Positions 11,048-25,300 of a stretch of 64,000 nt of DNA are shown here, piece after piece; the first letter of the stretch is position 1, and every line of letters begins with the position of its first letter. A program made the translations under genes and the position numbers. Source of the stretch: Bimastos eiseni (lineage: Eukaryota > Annelida > Clitellata > Crassiclitellata > Lumbricidae); assembly GCA_959347315.1 (NCBI GenBank), contig OY365807.1:29542868-29606867 (forward strand). The letters run 5' to 3'. The notes beneath the pieces are model-generated. The model saw nothing but the letters and a program-made list of their open reading frames with translations, was not told the DNA's origin and did no database searches.

Positions 11048-14000
11048 GCATCACTCTCACTCAATCTCACTCATTTGCTCACTCACTCACTCACTCACTC
11101 CATTCGCTCACTCATTCCTTCTCTTTCCAGGATGCTTCTATCTCAGTGTGTTTCCATGTATCGCTATCCATCTGTGTTTCTCTTAAGCAAAGGTCACAAC
11201 GACATCAGGCAGTCATTATTAAACACGCATTCCATCATCATCGCACGTCACGTGTCGCTCTACTTTCATGCATCAGATCGGTGTTTATGCTAACAAGGCA
11301 CTCACGCTTCAGTCTTCACATGACTCTAGTGTCACTGATTCTTGCGCAATCTATTATTATTTAATCAGAGATGCTTAGTCAGTATTCAGGCCGCACGCGA
11401 CCCTCAGGCAGGTCAACTTGCCATCAATAGTACATCGGGAAATAAGAACTTTATTGTGTTACAAGCAGACCATGCAAGTTGCAACAGCCTTCCTAAGCAT
11501 CGTCGTCCTATATCAGGCATGAGAATGGTGATTAGTTCTCAACATTATTTTACCAACGTCAACGGCCTTAGTTGTCATGAGATGTCATTTCGCGGTGGAT
11601 ATATCCAAGACCATAAAAGCGTCCTTTAAAAAAAAGTCTCCTCAACAATTGGCCGTTGGATTGAATCGGAAATCATCAACAGTGACGCATGGACATTTAA
11701 ATATTATGTGGACAGTGATTTAATTAGCCCTACTTCTAACGGTAAATCAGCATAATTAGGTCTATCTTGTTCAAAGTTGCTGCAAATTGGTTGGCGCTAT
11801 GAACTTGTTTAATTGAAGGCGATAGTTTAGCGAACAGAAAGGTGATTTGAAACAGGCAGACAACATATTCTTTTAAGAGGAGATCGATGGAGCTTCTGAC
11901 AGAGAACTAAGTTTTTGTTACGATCGGAATATGTTTTACACATGCCCGGTGCAAAGCGCGACTGGTGGTTTTTTTTAATAAACAATGGTTTTCATTGGAG
12001 ATGTCTCCGAAGAACCCACACAGAAATATGTCCGCAAATCGCAGTCTTTTTTGGATCTGTCACCTTGGATGACAACCTAGCGTCAAAACGAGGTATAAGA
12101 CGCAACTCCTCGTTTCCTTTCGAGCAGCAATTGGCAATTTCCTTGTAATTCAAATACTGACAGGTTTAGTAGCATCGTCGAAAGGACTTAGAGTGCATTT
12201 AACAGAATGAAGTCGGACCTTTGTAGAATTCGTGATTTGCTTGTTTAGTACAATGATTTTATGCTATTTTCGTTTAGCAAGTCGCTGCTGTAGACATATA
12301 GGTCTACTGTAGGCCTACTATGTAAACACTTAATCGTATTGGCGTTTAATTGTCTTGCCTTTCTTAGTTATGATGGGTGATCAGAAGATTTTACTAATGC
12401 GCAGGAGAGAAGATCTTGTACGATCATATGCAACAAGAAGACAATAATAGGCCTATAATGGCTTTGTAATTGGATTTTCCTGTTCATCATGGTCTTATTG
12501 CAATGTCTTAACCGGTTGAAACTACAATTAGTGGATGCAAGAAAATTATGATTGTTATCATGACTAGACTTCGAGGAATTATTTCGTCAGTAGGTAATTT
12601 GAACCGATATGCAATTTCTTTATTGTAATTTGTATTACATTAAAAGATGCTTACATGTTGGCTATGTGACTTACTCGGCTCAGACATCGATATATAGGCC
12701 TACAATTATATATGACAGCGGTGATGATGACGGTGATGACGATGATGTGATGATGATTTTTGCTGTTTTTCGTCGTCATCCTCCTCCTCCACATCATCAA
12801 CATCACCACCACCATTATCATCATCATCATCCATTGAGGCTCATTCCGAAGCGCATTACTACTCTGTCGTCGTCTGCCCATCGCAATGCAATGTGCGGCA
12901 ATCAGTGTGCGCAGCTGGCACCAGTCTATAGGCCTGCACACAGCGTAGGCCTACCAAGCACCAAGCGAGAAAATTACTGGCGTCTCTGTCAGCCCAGATA
13001 CCCAGAGGAAACTAACAATTATTGTTAACTATTAATTAATTATTAGTCACTGGAGTACGGGCTGTATTTTGTAAGGGATGATTTGCAATTGAAAGCTCAA
13101 AGTTTGATTCTTATTTGTTCTGTTTCAATTGTTCTTTCGAATAGGAGGAACACTGTGTCTATCTGTAGGCTATATCGTTCCGGTAATTTAGTTGTTGTGT
13201 TTCGGCCTGAATCTTGAAATTAAATGAATATTTGATCTGGTTGTGTTTGTTTGCCTGCCGTATGCTCGTTTTTATGATCGTTTTCAGCGCAATGGCATAT
13301 CGTGACGAGATGAAAGAAAAAACCTGATGGCACACGTCGTATAATTTGACACTTCCAGCAGTTTACAGAATAGTCCTATTGTTCGACTGTAGCCCAGCTT
13401 CTGTGTGATTGACAGGTTTTTCTGAAAATAATACGTTCGATTGCATTTACTTAACCAGGCACGCCGATAAGGGGCGAGGGTGCCTAGCGGCCCGGCGATT
13501 CTAGGGGCCCGGACCGAGTTCGCAATCAACTTATTATGATCAGTCATACATATAGCCTATAGTTGCTTATTTTTGCATTGTTAGAAATGAATATTACCGT
13601 TCACATGATGATCAAGTAAGGTTCTAATTCTCAAATGCAGCAAACTTAACGTTAGTTGTTCTTTCTTGCTTTGAATAAGAGCATCAACTGTGCAACAGCT
13701 TATTCCGTTAGACGATTCATTTCCTTTGTGAGAATTAATGCTAAACAGTCTCTGGGATGGATGGGATGGATGGGATGGATGGGATGGATGGGATGGATGG
13801 GATGGATGGGATGGATGGGATGGATGGGATGGATGGGATGGATGGGATGGATGGGATGGATGGGATGGATGGGATGGATGGGATGGATGGGATGCATGGG
13901 ATGCATGGGATGCATGGGATGGATGGGATGGATGGGATGGATGGGATGGATGGGATGCATGGGATGGATGGGATGGATGGGATGGATGGGATGGATGGGA

Positions 14001-15109
14001 TGGATGGGATGGATGGGATGGATGGGATGGATGGGATGCATGGGATGGATGGGATGGATGGGATGGATGGGATGGATGGGATGGATGGGATGGATGGGAT
14101 GCATGGGATGGATGGGATGGATGGGATGGATGGGATGGATGGGATGGATGGGATGGATGGGATGGATGGGATGGATGGGATGGATGGGATGGATGGGATG
14201 CATGGGATGGATGGGATGGATGGGATGGATGGGATGGATGGGATGGATGGGATGCATGGGATGGATGGGATGGATGGGATGGATGGGATGCATGGGATGC
14301 ATGGGATGGATGGGATGGATGGGATGGATGGGATGGATGGGATGCATGGGATGGATGGGATGGATGGGATGGATGGGATGGATGGGATGGATGGGATGCA
14401 TGGGATGGATGGGATGGATGGGATGGATGGGATGGATGGGATGCATGGGATGGATGGGATGGATGGGATGGATGGGATGGATATGCTGGTGAAGCACAAA
14501 AATGACTGACCTCATTCGTGGATTATTGTCTAGCATTTCTAGGTCACGTGACTTAATCCGCATGGATATCCAGATAGCTCATGTGTGGATCATCTGCCTG
14601 ATTAACTATCATACAATACAGTACAATACAACTATCACTTATATGGCGCCATAATAAAACAGAGGTTTACATAAGGGACGCGTTACAGAAACAGTTCATC
14701 AATCATAGTAAACATAAAATAAATGGGTTTTGAGACTAGACTTAAAAACTTCCACCAAGGAAGCTCTGCGCACTGCCTCTGGTAGGGTGTTCCATTCAGC
14801 TGGCCCAGCTATTTCAAACACTCTGTTGCCAAACTGCAGGTTCGATTTTTTAATAGCAAAGTCTCCTTTTGAAGCAGAACGCAGGCCTCTTCTTGGTCCA
14901 ATGGTAGCACACGGTGTGACCAGAGCGGATAGGTACGGTGGGGTCAAACCGGTCTTAACCTTGAACATTAGGAGGCAGGTCTTAAAAGAAATGCGAGCCT
15001 GGATGGGAATAATATAATATATTACTATATTACTATAATATATTAATATATTATACTTCCTGCTCAGCGTATTTTGTACGCTGAGCAGGAAGTAAGTTTG
15101 GCCACTATA

Positions 15110-15160
<51 letters not shown>

Positions 15161-18100
15161 GTTGATAGTGGTAATAAACAATAATAATAATAATAATGAT
15201 GATAATGATAAATTGTTCCAGAAAGCCATCTGTCTCTCTTCGGTAAAGTTTTAACATCCTCCGTACGTAGAGGTGGGTCTTCTTAAGTGATCTGAGCCGC
15301 ATCTCTGACGTGTAGAAATGTAGTGGTATAACATACCACTACATTTAGTATAAATAATATAAATAATATAAATAATATTATACTTGTATTATAGTAGTGG
15401 TATAACATACCACTATACATACTATGTTATACATGCTAAATGCATATATAACAATTAGCCCTATTATAGGGTCAACGGTTATTATCATTAGTCACACATG
15501 TGTATGGAGTTGTACATGCTCGGCCCTGTCACCGTTATACCAGCCAATTCAAGTTTCTAAGTGGGGGAGCTTTGACGGATCTTTTTGGAATCGGGTATAA
15601 GAATTCATGCTGCCAGAACGTCATATATTATGGTTTACCCCTAATCCGCCGCAGAGTCGACAGATTTTTGCATGCAGATAAACCGCTGGAAATTTCTGCG
15701 GATTAGCCCAAACCCCGCTTTGAGCAATTCCAGAGTTAGCCGCCTGAATAAGTTCATCTGGAACATGCACACAGCTGTGATTATAATGATTGCAAGCTTG
15801 CTTGCTAGTTTAGATCTAGTGCACAATGGACATCTATTATTCTAATGAGTAATGTCTAAGTAATATTGCCTCACTGGTCTCTCTATGATCGATACACTTT
15901 TAAACGAACTCTGTTTCAAGACTTATTTTTTTGCCAGATGCACTCATAACTTTTGCGACTGGTCGAATAACTAGCCATTGCCTAATTTTGCTCGCTCCAA
16001 ACGTTAACCAGAAAATTTGAGTCTTAGGGGTATGCAAATGTATTTTCGCCATTTGCAGTTATTTACTTTCTTGGTCAGTTTTGCTCTCTTCTTCTTTCGA
16101 TCTATTTATTGATGTTTTTTGCTATAGTAATGCTCCTCTGTTCCTTTCTTTTATTGTGAGGATCATCATAGTTGTCTTTGCTAGTCAAGACATCTCAACA
16201 GATTCGGTTAGTGGTGCCCCAGAAGGATCATGCAGATTCACTACATGAACAACATCAGCAATACGAAGATCAGGAAGTGACTAACGACAGCATGTGGTCT
16301 CTCCTATTTTCCGAAGACTTAGACATGGCTGTTTTGAATACGAAAGATGGAGATCTCTTTCGACCGCTATTAACACCCCCGAAGAACTCGGGCAGACAAT
16401 GCTTCTTTTGCGGTCCCAGGGATAAGTTTAGCCTACGGTCAATTTTCGTTGTTAGTACAGTTCAGAAACCTACACCTATTCAGCCTCTCAAATAGCTGAG
16501 ACCTCAATTGGCTCCCGTCTCGATCCATTGTATGTAGCTTTGGGTTCTATGCATGACACAATACATTATCTAAATACATAATGGAAACAGTAAGTTGTAC
16601 AGTTTGAGTTTTGCACTCGTGTTTGCATCACCAGGTTCGTCTAAATTTTGTTTAAAATTTTTACTCCACCCTTTTTCATTCATTGTCTTCCCCTTGTGTC
16701 ACTTTTTCTGTTTACATTCTCTTCTTTTTACTTCATTCTTCTTTTCTTCCTCTGTGAGTCGTCTATTGCGCCTTGTGTCTCCGTTACGATGTGTCACTTT
16801 TACAAGGATCTTCCAAGTAACTTAAATATACAACTTCCTTTTCATCCAAATCGTTTCCACCCTTCTATTTCTTCCTATTTTTATTCTCTCCCCTCTTTTC
16901 TTCTTCCTCTTCCTCACTTTCTTCATGTTTTTCTCGTTCTTCTTCGTTTTCGTTTTCTTCTTCTTCGCTTTCTTATTCTTATTCTTCATTGTTTTCTTCT
17001 TCCTCTTCTTCCTTCCACTGCCCTATGCAGTCTTCTTCTAATCGCAGACCTTATGATCGATTCAACTGGCTGTGGCAATGCATTTGGTCTTTGCATGCAA
17101 CTAACGAATTGACATTTATTATCGCACCGTTGAGGTCCTTAGGGCGTAATACATGTCTGCGGTAGCTCACTTATAGCAGCTCATCTACCGCTAAAGGCTG
17201 CGTAGAGCCATACTTTGCTAAGAGTATTGGATCGGGCCCTACTTCATACAGAGTTAATAGACTTTATGGAATGAGCGTATATTTTACCAAGAAGTCCAAA
17301 CAGACCCTAAAAGGAAGTTTCGTTTGGCGGGTCAAGGCTATTTTCTTATTTAGTGAACTTCTGGCTTCTTTCCTCGGTACCAAATATCCGTTACCCAAAG
17401 AATCGTCAAAAGACATAAATCTATGCTATAAATATCAATAAATCTTTTCGAAGCGATAGGAATTTGGCATTCTATTGCAAAAATGGACTGGATTATCTGC
17501 GATGCACTCAAAGCTCTAATTTTTCAACTGTCATCCGGAATCTCGTTCACTGCCTCTATATATGCAGTGAATAATTTATTTTCTTTCGCACATCCGTAGC
17601 TCGAAGCCAACGCTATAGGCCTATTATATATATATATTATATATATATTATATATATTATATATATATATTATATATATATATATTATATATAGCGTTGG
17701 CTTCAAGATATATGGGTGTGCGAACGAAATTTTAAAAATCTTTTTATTCTCTATTCAAAATGTCATTTTAGTTTTCCTTTCTATTCTTTTATCGATCAAT
17801 TACATTTCTTTACAGTGTCCACTTTTTTTTCAAAAATTGCTGCTCTCAATCTGAAAAAACCCCATCGTTATCATTCCATCGATATTCGTTAATTGGTAAA
17901 TTTGACTGTCATGCCGCAGTTGGTGCATGGCTGTTCGATGGTGTGTGGTCAATGCGGTACTATGAGCCCATTACTGTCGTCTATACATTACTCGCAGATA
18001 AATCTAACCGATTTAAATAGCAACAATCGTTATTTACCAGTCTATAGTACTATTTCTAAAATGTATTATGATCCGGATTTATTATTATTTTTCATTTCGA

Positions 18101-18170
18101 GGTTAAATTTCGCTCTTTCCTTCATTTATTATTCGTATGCATAAAAGCGCAATAGAAGTGCTGACTAATA

Positions 18171-18212
<42 letters not shown>

Positions 18213-21200
18213 TAGCCCCTTATCAGTTAAATAGACCTCTACTTCTGATCCTTATTCGATTGGTCTACCTGCTTCCATTCGATTCGGTCTCTTCGCTGCT
18301 GTCGTCTTTTCTACTGCGGTCTCCATTTAATCCGGTTTGTGCATAATTGCATATGGTCTCATTCGACATGACCTGTGATTGTGTGGCAGCCTAATATTCG
18401 ATTTCATCTCTTTGCTTCTTCCGACCTCCTTTCAATTTGGTCTCTGTATCGGGTTTTTATTTGATAAGACCGTTTCTGTCTCTCTGGGTTCGTTTCTATT
18501 TCTCGTGGCCATTGTCCTCTGCGGTTTCACGCGCGAACTGCAGCTTAACCGAATTAAAAGAAAATTTGTTGCTTGTGTTCTCGGAATAGGTTAAAATCGA
18601 GCAACATCCCAATGAAACTTTGACCTACATCTAAACTGGGGAAGAGGTAGAGACAGATAGGCCTAGATGTAAACAGAATGCGTCTAGCATTCAGTTAGTG
18701 TGTAGACCCGGAACACATTTGTCTCTCCAACCCACAGTTGCAATCTGGCAGAAGATTGTCCAGCCTCAGTTCAAGCCATCGACGTCTCGACTTCCGTTTA
18801 GAATTCTCCGGTTGGGTCTAATTATTCTCTGCTGTCGACCTAATTCGATCAAAGCACTTCTGTCGAATGAGGCCACCAGATTCAGCGTTGGAAAGACGAT
18901 GCTCTCCAAAAGTGAAGATACGATCGCCTATGGGGCTCAATGCCCAAATAAAGAACCATCCTATATACATTGTCGCCAAGATAGAACCATTCGTTGCAAA
19001 GTTCGATGCATGACAGGGTCGTCAGTTTGGTCAATTATTACGACCTTTATATTGGATTAAGCTCTAAAGCGAGGTACCCCATATACGTGTGTGGATTTAG
19101 GCAAATGGTAAACATAAACAAAAGTTATTTATTAATCTATTTATTTATCAAATAGTGGATGAATGATTAAATAAACAGATGACAAAGAGACACATGCAAC
19201 ATATATGCGTTGCTTAGGACCATGGATTAAGAGAGTACAAGAAGACCTCTGATTGATACTCACCTCGTCGTGACCAATCTTAGAGTTGAGTTAAATCCAA
19301 CGTAGTCCAATGTTTCTTCTTAGTGAAACACGTTTCATCATCTAGCACGTTAGTGGAACGATTCCTAGACATAATATGTTGGAACATATATGTACAATTG
19401 TACATATATAAATGCTCAGTGGCGACTCTACAGGATGGTCCAAGAGTGGCCATGCTTCATCAATTAAGTATATATGGTCCTTAAGTGGATCCCCCAAATT
19501 ACAGACACAGTTTCGATGAAATAAGACATCCAACTGGCCCCTCTGTCGGGTTCCATCCGTACCCCCTCCCCGTTAGAAAAGTTCAAAGCCGACAATGAGT
19601 GCGAGACCATAAGCAAACAAACAACGACTGTGACAATGTCTCAGACTTGTAAATAAGTAGGTTTGATATGCCTCAATATGACTAGATGATGACATGGGGG
19701 AATAACTCTACCTTCGCACAAATGAACTGACAGTTGACATGATAAAACGGCAAATCTGGCGCCCAAGTTATAACATTGTGACAAGTGCAAGTGTACAAGT
19801 GCTCAGGACGTTAGAAGTCATCTAGCCGAACTTGTGAAGCTTATGGTTGTGTTCTGAATACGAAATTCCGTCTTAGACGGGTTTGGAAGAAGATATAATT
19901 CCGTTGCATCGAAGCAGGAATTAAACGAGAGTGGGTGGAAGGTGGGAGTATACAAATGTAGGCCTATATACGCGGGGCTGTCAAATATAAGTCTGAAGCC
20001 GATCTAGTGTCGTCAGCGTGTGAGAGTTAAGCGAGCGGTCAGCAAGCAGATCTCCAAGTGGAGTAACACCTGAGGGACTAGAGTAAATGTAAAAATGTTT
20101 TGAGTTTTTTCTTTTAAAGGGAGCATGCAGTTCGCTGTCCAATGCTGTCATATTTCAGAAATTTAACTCTCGGGATAGTACGGTCTTAGCATGGAGAGTT
20201 GGGGACCCTAAATATATGACACATTTACGAAGGTCTCGACCCTGCTGATTTCTCAAGAGAGTTACACATGTATATCATAAATTATGAGATACTTCGCCAC
20301 CGCTCACCCGATTGAATGGAGTCAATGGACACCACGTCATATATTTAGGGGTCCCCGTGCTCTTTACAATTAATTGTATTAATTTAGGTGTTTTCATATT
20401 TCGAAGTAACTCTTCCGTATATGACCGAATTTTAAAGTCATTCACCGCAGTTAAATTCGCTCTTTATGCACCTCTTTTCAGAGCTAATCAAAACATTATA
20501 AGGCATGACTTGAATTTACCGCTATCGCTTCTCGGCCCATTGGCTAAGATCAAAGCGTTTACATGTCAGCTTAATACCTGATACGTATATTAACGACGGT
20601 TACGACTTACGAGAGGCAGCGGTTACCTGACTATCGGCCTTATCTGGTGCCGTCCTCTGGGGGACGTGTCGATACGCTGGTGATCAGATAATACAGTCCC
20701 GCTATTCCTGGTTTTAGTACGCTGTTGGCGTTGAGATGATGGGGAGAAGCAACGATATGCTCCAGCTTCTCATTCTCTCCACTGAGGAAGAAATTCAAAG
20801 CAAAAATAAAGCAACCTAGATATACGACGTTCCGGGCGTGCTGATTCGTAAAATTCCCTTCTGTGGAATCTCTGGAGTGCTCAAAGGAACAAAGGCTAGT
20901 CGCTAAATGGAAAGCTCCGATCAGCCAAATAACTCCGGTTATAACAAAGCAGAAGCTTGAAAGGTAGCGTTAGACCGTAAGGCAGTGCTGTCCAAGACGC
21001 GGGCCGTATGCGGCCTGTGGGTGAATTTTAAGTGACCCGCTCGCTATTGCAGAATTAGCAATTTGTGAAATGAAGTGAAGACACGTCACTGGTCTATTTT
21101 CATGGCTATCCGTTCGAAACTTGGCTCATCATTTGATTATGTGAACATATGTCATACAAGGTACTACAGGGTGGACCAAAAAAGTTACCTCTACGGATTT

Positions 21201-22332
21201 TTGATAATATTTCGGCTAAAAGTAGAAAATATTAAATTAAATTTTACAGGCTGAAAGCCAATATATATTTGCATATAACCGCCAAACTTGACTAAAATAT
21301 TTCAAACATAACAAAAGTTATATCACTTTTATTGAGTGCAGTCACTGATTTTTGATGGTAAAAAAAACATTTAACGCCTCAAAAAGTTATAAAAAGCGAA
21401 TTTATGAAATCACATTTCAAGTAGTTGTAATAAAACACACTTTATAATTATTACTGAGAAAGCAAACTGGAAATTATCGCATATGGAAGTCACTTTGACG
21501 TCATCTAGCAAGCAGTCGATTAAAGTGGTGAATAAAATGTTTGGCGATTTTATGATAGCATTTGTAGCAAAATAAGCATGGGTAAGGTGTCCATGACATA
21601 TAAAATGCGTATACCGACACTTCATGAATCATGATCATGATCTTGGAGCGAAAGCTGCAATCAAAGCTCACTCTGAAATCACTGAGACTGAGCACTTAAA
21701 AAAGATGCGGACACATTGATGATAGGAGGTGGGCAGTGGAACGTCATAAGGGGAGCGGAACAAATTTGTTGACGAACTTATTTGCTCATCATAGCAACAT
21801 CAGAAACATCAGAAATCATCTCAGTACTCGGCGAATTTCAGCAGAGTTGAACATCAACCGCACGTCTGTTCGAAGATTTGCCAAAGAAGATCTGAACCTC
21901 ACCGACTGTGCAAACGATTGCCAACTCTATACCTGCTTACCTGCTACCTGTATCTCCCAAACCGTCCATTCGCAAAAGAAGAAGAGGTGTGGCAGACATA
22001 AATCAAGTGCACATGTTGGCTGGGGACCAACGTGTGTCGCTCCTGGCGACAGAAAGGAAACTTTCCTTGGGGATCCTGAAACAGGTTTTTGGCCTTGGAG
22101 TCCTGAAAGACGGCGAGCTCGGGATTCACGAACCCCTCGACTGTGTGTTCCAGGTGTTGCCCGAACCAACGGTGAAGGTTTCGAGTGAATAGCTCTAAAA
22201 CTATGCAAATGCTTTGCCGGGCAGAGAGACAAAGAGACAACCAGAATTATCCCTACATCTACATAGATTAAAATTGTTATTACAGTAACTGGCTAATAGT
22301 TAAAGAAATTTGGCTCTAATTATGCCCTTGAG

Positions 22333-22388
<56 letters not shown>

Positions 22389-25300
22389 ACTGATGGCTCT
22401 AATTATTACACGGAAAATTTGGTTTTTCGTTGTTTTTTTTACAAAAAACCAAAAGCTTTGAAAAATGTATGTACGTGCAGCAGGTGCTTTTCGTGGGAAC
22501 GCTCCTGGCGACTGAGAATGAAACTTTCCTTGGGGTCCTTAGACAGGTTCTTTGGCCCTGAAGACCAGGAAGATGGCGGCCGCGGAGTTCACGAACCCCT
22601 ATACTGGGCGTCCTAGGTGTTCCGCGAGCCAACGGCGAAGGTTGAGAGTCAATAACCGTGCAAATGCATAGCCGGATAGAGACATACACACTCACAAGAA
22701 TCTTGTCTTTATTTATATAGATTTGTCAAATAATATCATTTATTTTTAGTATAAATCTTGTGTTATCATGCTGTACTTGTTATCGGAAGTGAATAGGTCT
22801 AGTGTTCTTGGTAAACTCTTGAGAGTTGCTGAAATATTTCATATAGACTATATAAATTGTGGCCTACACTATGCAATTCATAAGAATTTCTTATATTCAA
22901 TTACGACCTTCTATTCAGAAATTTTTACTGCGACTGGCATATAATATGTATAGGCCTATATGTACACTATTTCCAGATGAAAAGTGAACCCTAAACGTTT
23001 GTCAGAAACTGCTTGAAGATTTAACTTATATCAATAAAGTTACATGTGCAGTATCAAACATCATTTCTGAATAAATCTTCAATATTTGGCTTAAATTGAT
23101 GCAGCATAAGCAAAGAAATTGAATGATTTAGCATACCTGGTAAAATTGAAAGTTCCCAACACTTTATCATACACTGTCGACGCAATTATCGTTGGAACGT
23201 CACTTGTTTTGGTGTAAGCGATGAAGAAACATGGCATTTACGAAAGAAGATCAATTTTGGTTAATTAATGCTTCAAGAAAACGATTTTGGAGAAAAAAGT
23301 TTTGTGATTGAGCATCCGAACAGAAGCTGGTGGCTGTCGCCTGTAGTCTTTGAATAAACGGATGAAGAAGATCGATGAAACCGGCACAGTTGACCGAAAC
23401 CCGGCAGTTGCAAAAACGCACGAGACATGGGCCTCTGCACACCGAGAACGTGAGACCATTGCTCTACTGTCCCGAAATACACTCGACTTCATAGCCCCGC
23501 AGCTGTGGCTGCCGAACAGTCCAGGCTTATAAGTTCCCTACGGCGTTGTAGGATCCCCATGTTTGAAACTTCCTCTGTCAGTGATGCATTTCAAATGTTC
23601 ATAAGCTTGATAAAATCACCAACATTTTATAACGGAATTAGGATTTTGTGCTAATATGCACACTATTATAGTTCTGAAAATTTCAGCTAAATACTAAAGA
23701 TCTGACCGAGTTATGACACTTTTTGTTAGGGTCTACTTTTCATCGGGGCACAGTGTATTATGTACATGAAAATATCGCCAATGATAATAAAGGTGTAAAG
23801 CGCTATGTCAGCTATTAGAGCTATTAGCTATTAGAGCTATTAGCTATTAGAGCTATTACTCGTCAGCCACATTTACCGCCCATCTCAGTCGCGATACCAC
23901 CCACCGAACCACAGCCATGGGTCCTCAAATCGCTTCTGCCTTACAACTCATTGCACCATTATGATTTTCTTCATTCCCGATTTGCTTGCTTACTTTATTG
24001 CCTACTTACTCGAGAGCTTAATATGACCTACTTCATTTCATCGTTGCTTCTTAATCAGCTCCTTATTTGGAATAATACGCGTCTTACTTGGTCCTACTTG
24101 AGCTACAGAGCATCGTTTGAGAAACGGGTTCAGTGCCGTCCATTGGATAGTATCTCGTTCCAGATTATAACTACGAGGAGGCGACGCCTTTGCCAACGTC
24201 CGACGGATGCGTAGGAGCATCGATCTCTGCTGCTGATGCTGCTGGTGGTGGTGGTGGTGGTGCGGTTCTGAAGTTGAGCGTTTTGTTTGACTTGATGGTA
24301 AGAGATTGACATCATTCGAAAGATGCCGTCCTACAAAGATAGTTTATGAGGATCAAAGGCACAAAGAGGAGGGACAGAAGAAGGAGGGGAGGCGGATGAG
24401 AATTCGCAAAAGGAAGAAGAATGGAACTAGGAATAAAGAAGGAGGAAAAAGAGAAGGATATGCCGAGAATAAGGTTAAGAGGAAGAGGAGGGGAGGAAGA
24501 AGAAGAGGATGTTCGTGCAGAAGTAGTCGATGGTCTACGGAGGATCATCGCTTATTTGATAACGTACCACGTCTTCAACATTGATTTAACTGTTGCCCAT
24601 ACGTTGTTTTCGTGAACGAGAATGAAGACTGCAGGGAAGGAGGACGGATTGAAGGAGAAGGAGGCAGAAGGAGGCAGAAGGAGGCAGAAGGAGGCTCAAT
24701 ACCAGACAGAAATAAAACAAGGACAAATATATAGATAGGCAGATGGGAAAAGGTCTGATAAATTATAACGATAACAACAGCAAGTGAGAACGAGAGAGAG
24801 GGAGATAGGTAGGAAGGAAGATATGGATGGATGGATCGTAGGAAGGAGAAAGAAAGGGAAGTGCGAAGGAGAAAAGACGAGAGTAGGAAGAACTGAGGAT
24901 ATGTTATACTGAGGATTTGTCCGTCTTTATTACGCCAACGACGGTCGTAACAATAAGAGAGAGCGAAAATCACCCAAACGCAAAACTGCAAAGGCACACA
25001 CCATGTATTCATTTGAAGTCATTGACAGTCCAGTTAACCGCACAAATGCAATAAACTGTACGATGTAATTGAATGGATAATTATAATAGCATCATGTTTA
25101 TTTTCAAATATCAATGCAATGCAAGCAACGTTATGGTAATTATCGATTAAGTATTGCTAGAGCAGATAATGTAGACCTACAGAATCCTTTCTTTAATGCA
25201 TAGGCATACCAATGTCTGGAAATCTAATTTTATGGTAGCCTTTACGAAAATGTAGGCTAAGCCTGACACTGGAAACATAATTTACCGCGATTTGTTTTCA

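Noticed and set aside
13656..14563. Open frames of 250-287 codons on both strands
   Set aside because: They are read-through of the 9-bp satellite, whose units contain no stop in any frame. The peptides are pure tripeptide repeats.
16440..16480. Neurophysin-like start in the CFFCGP motif
   Set aside because: Only the C-x-x-C-G-P pattern fits; none of the other neurophysin cysteines follow.
20524..20595. Functional U2 snRNA gene
   Set aside because: The branch-site recognition sequence and the 3' domain are missing.
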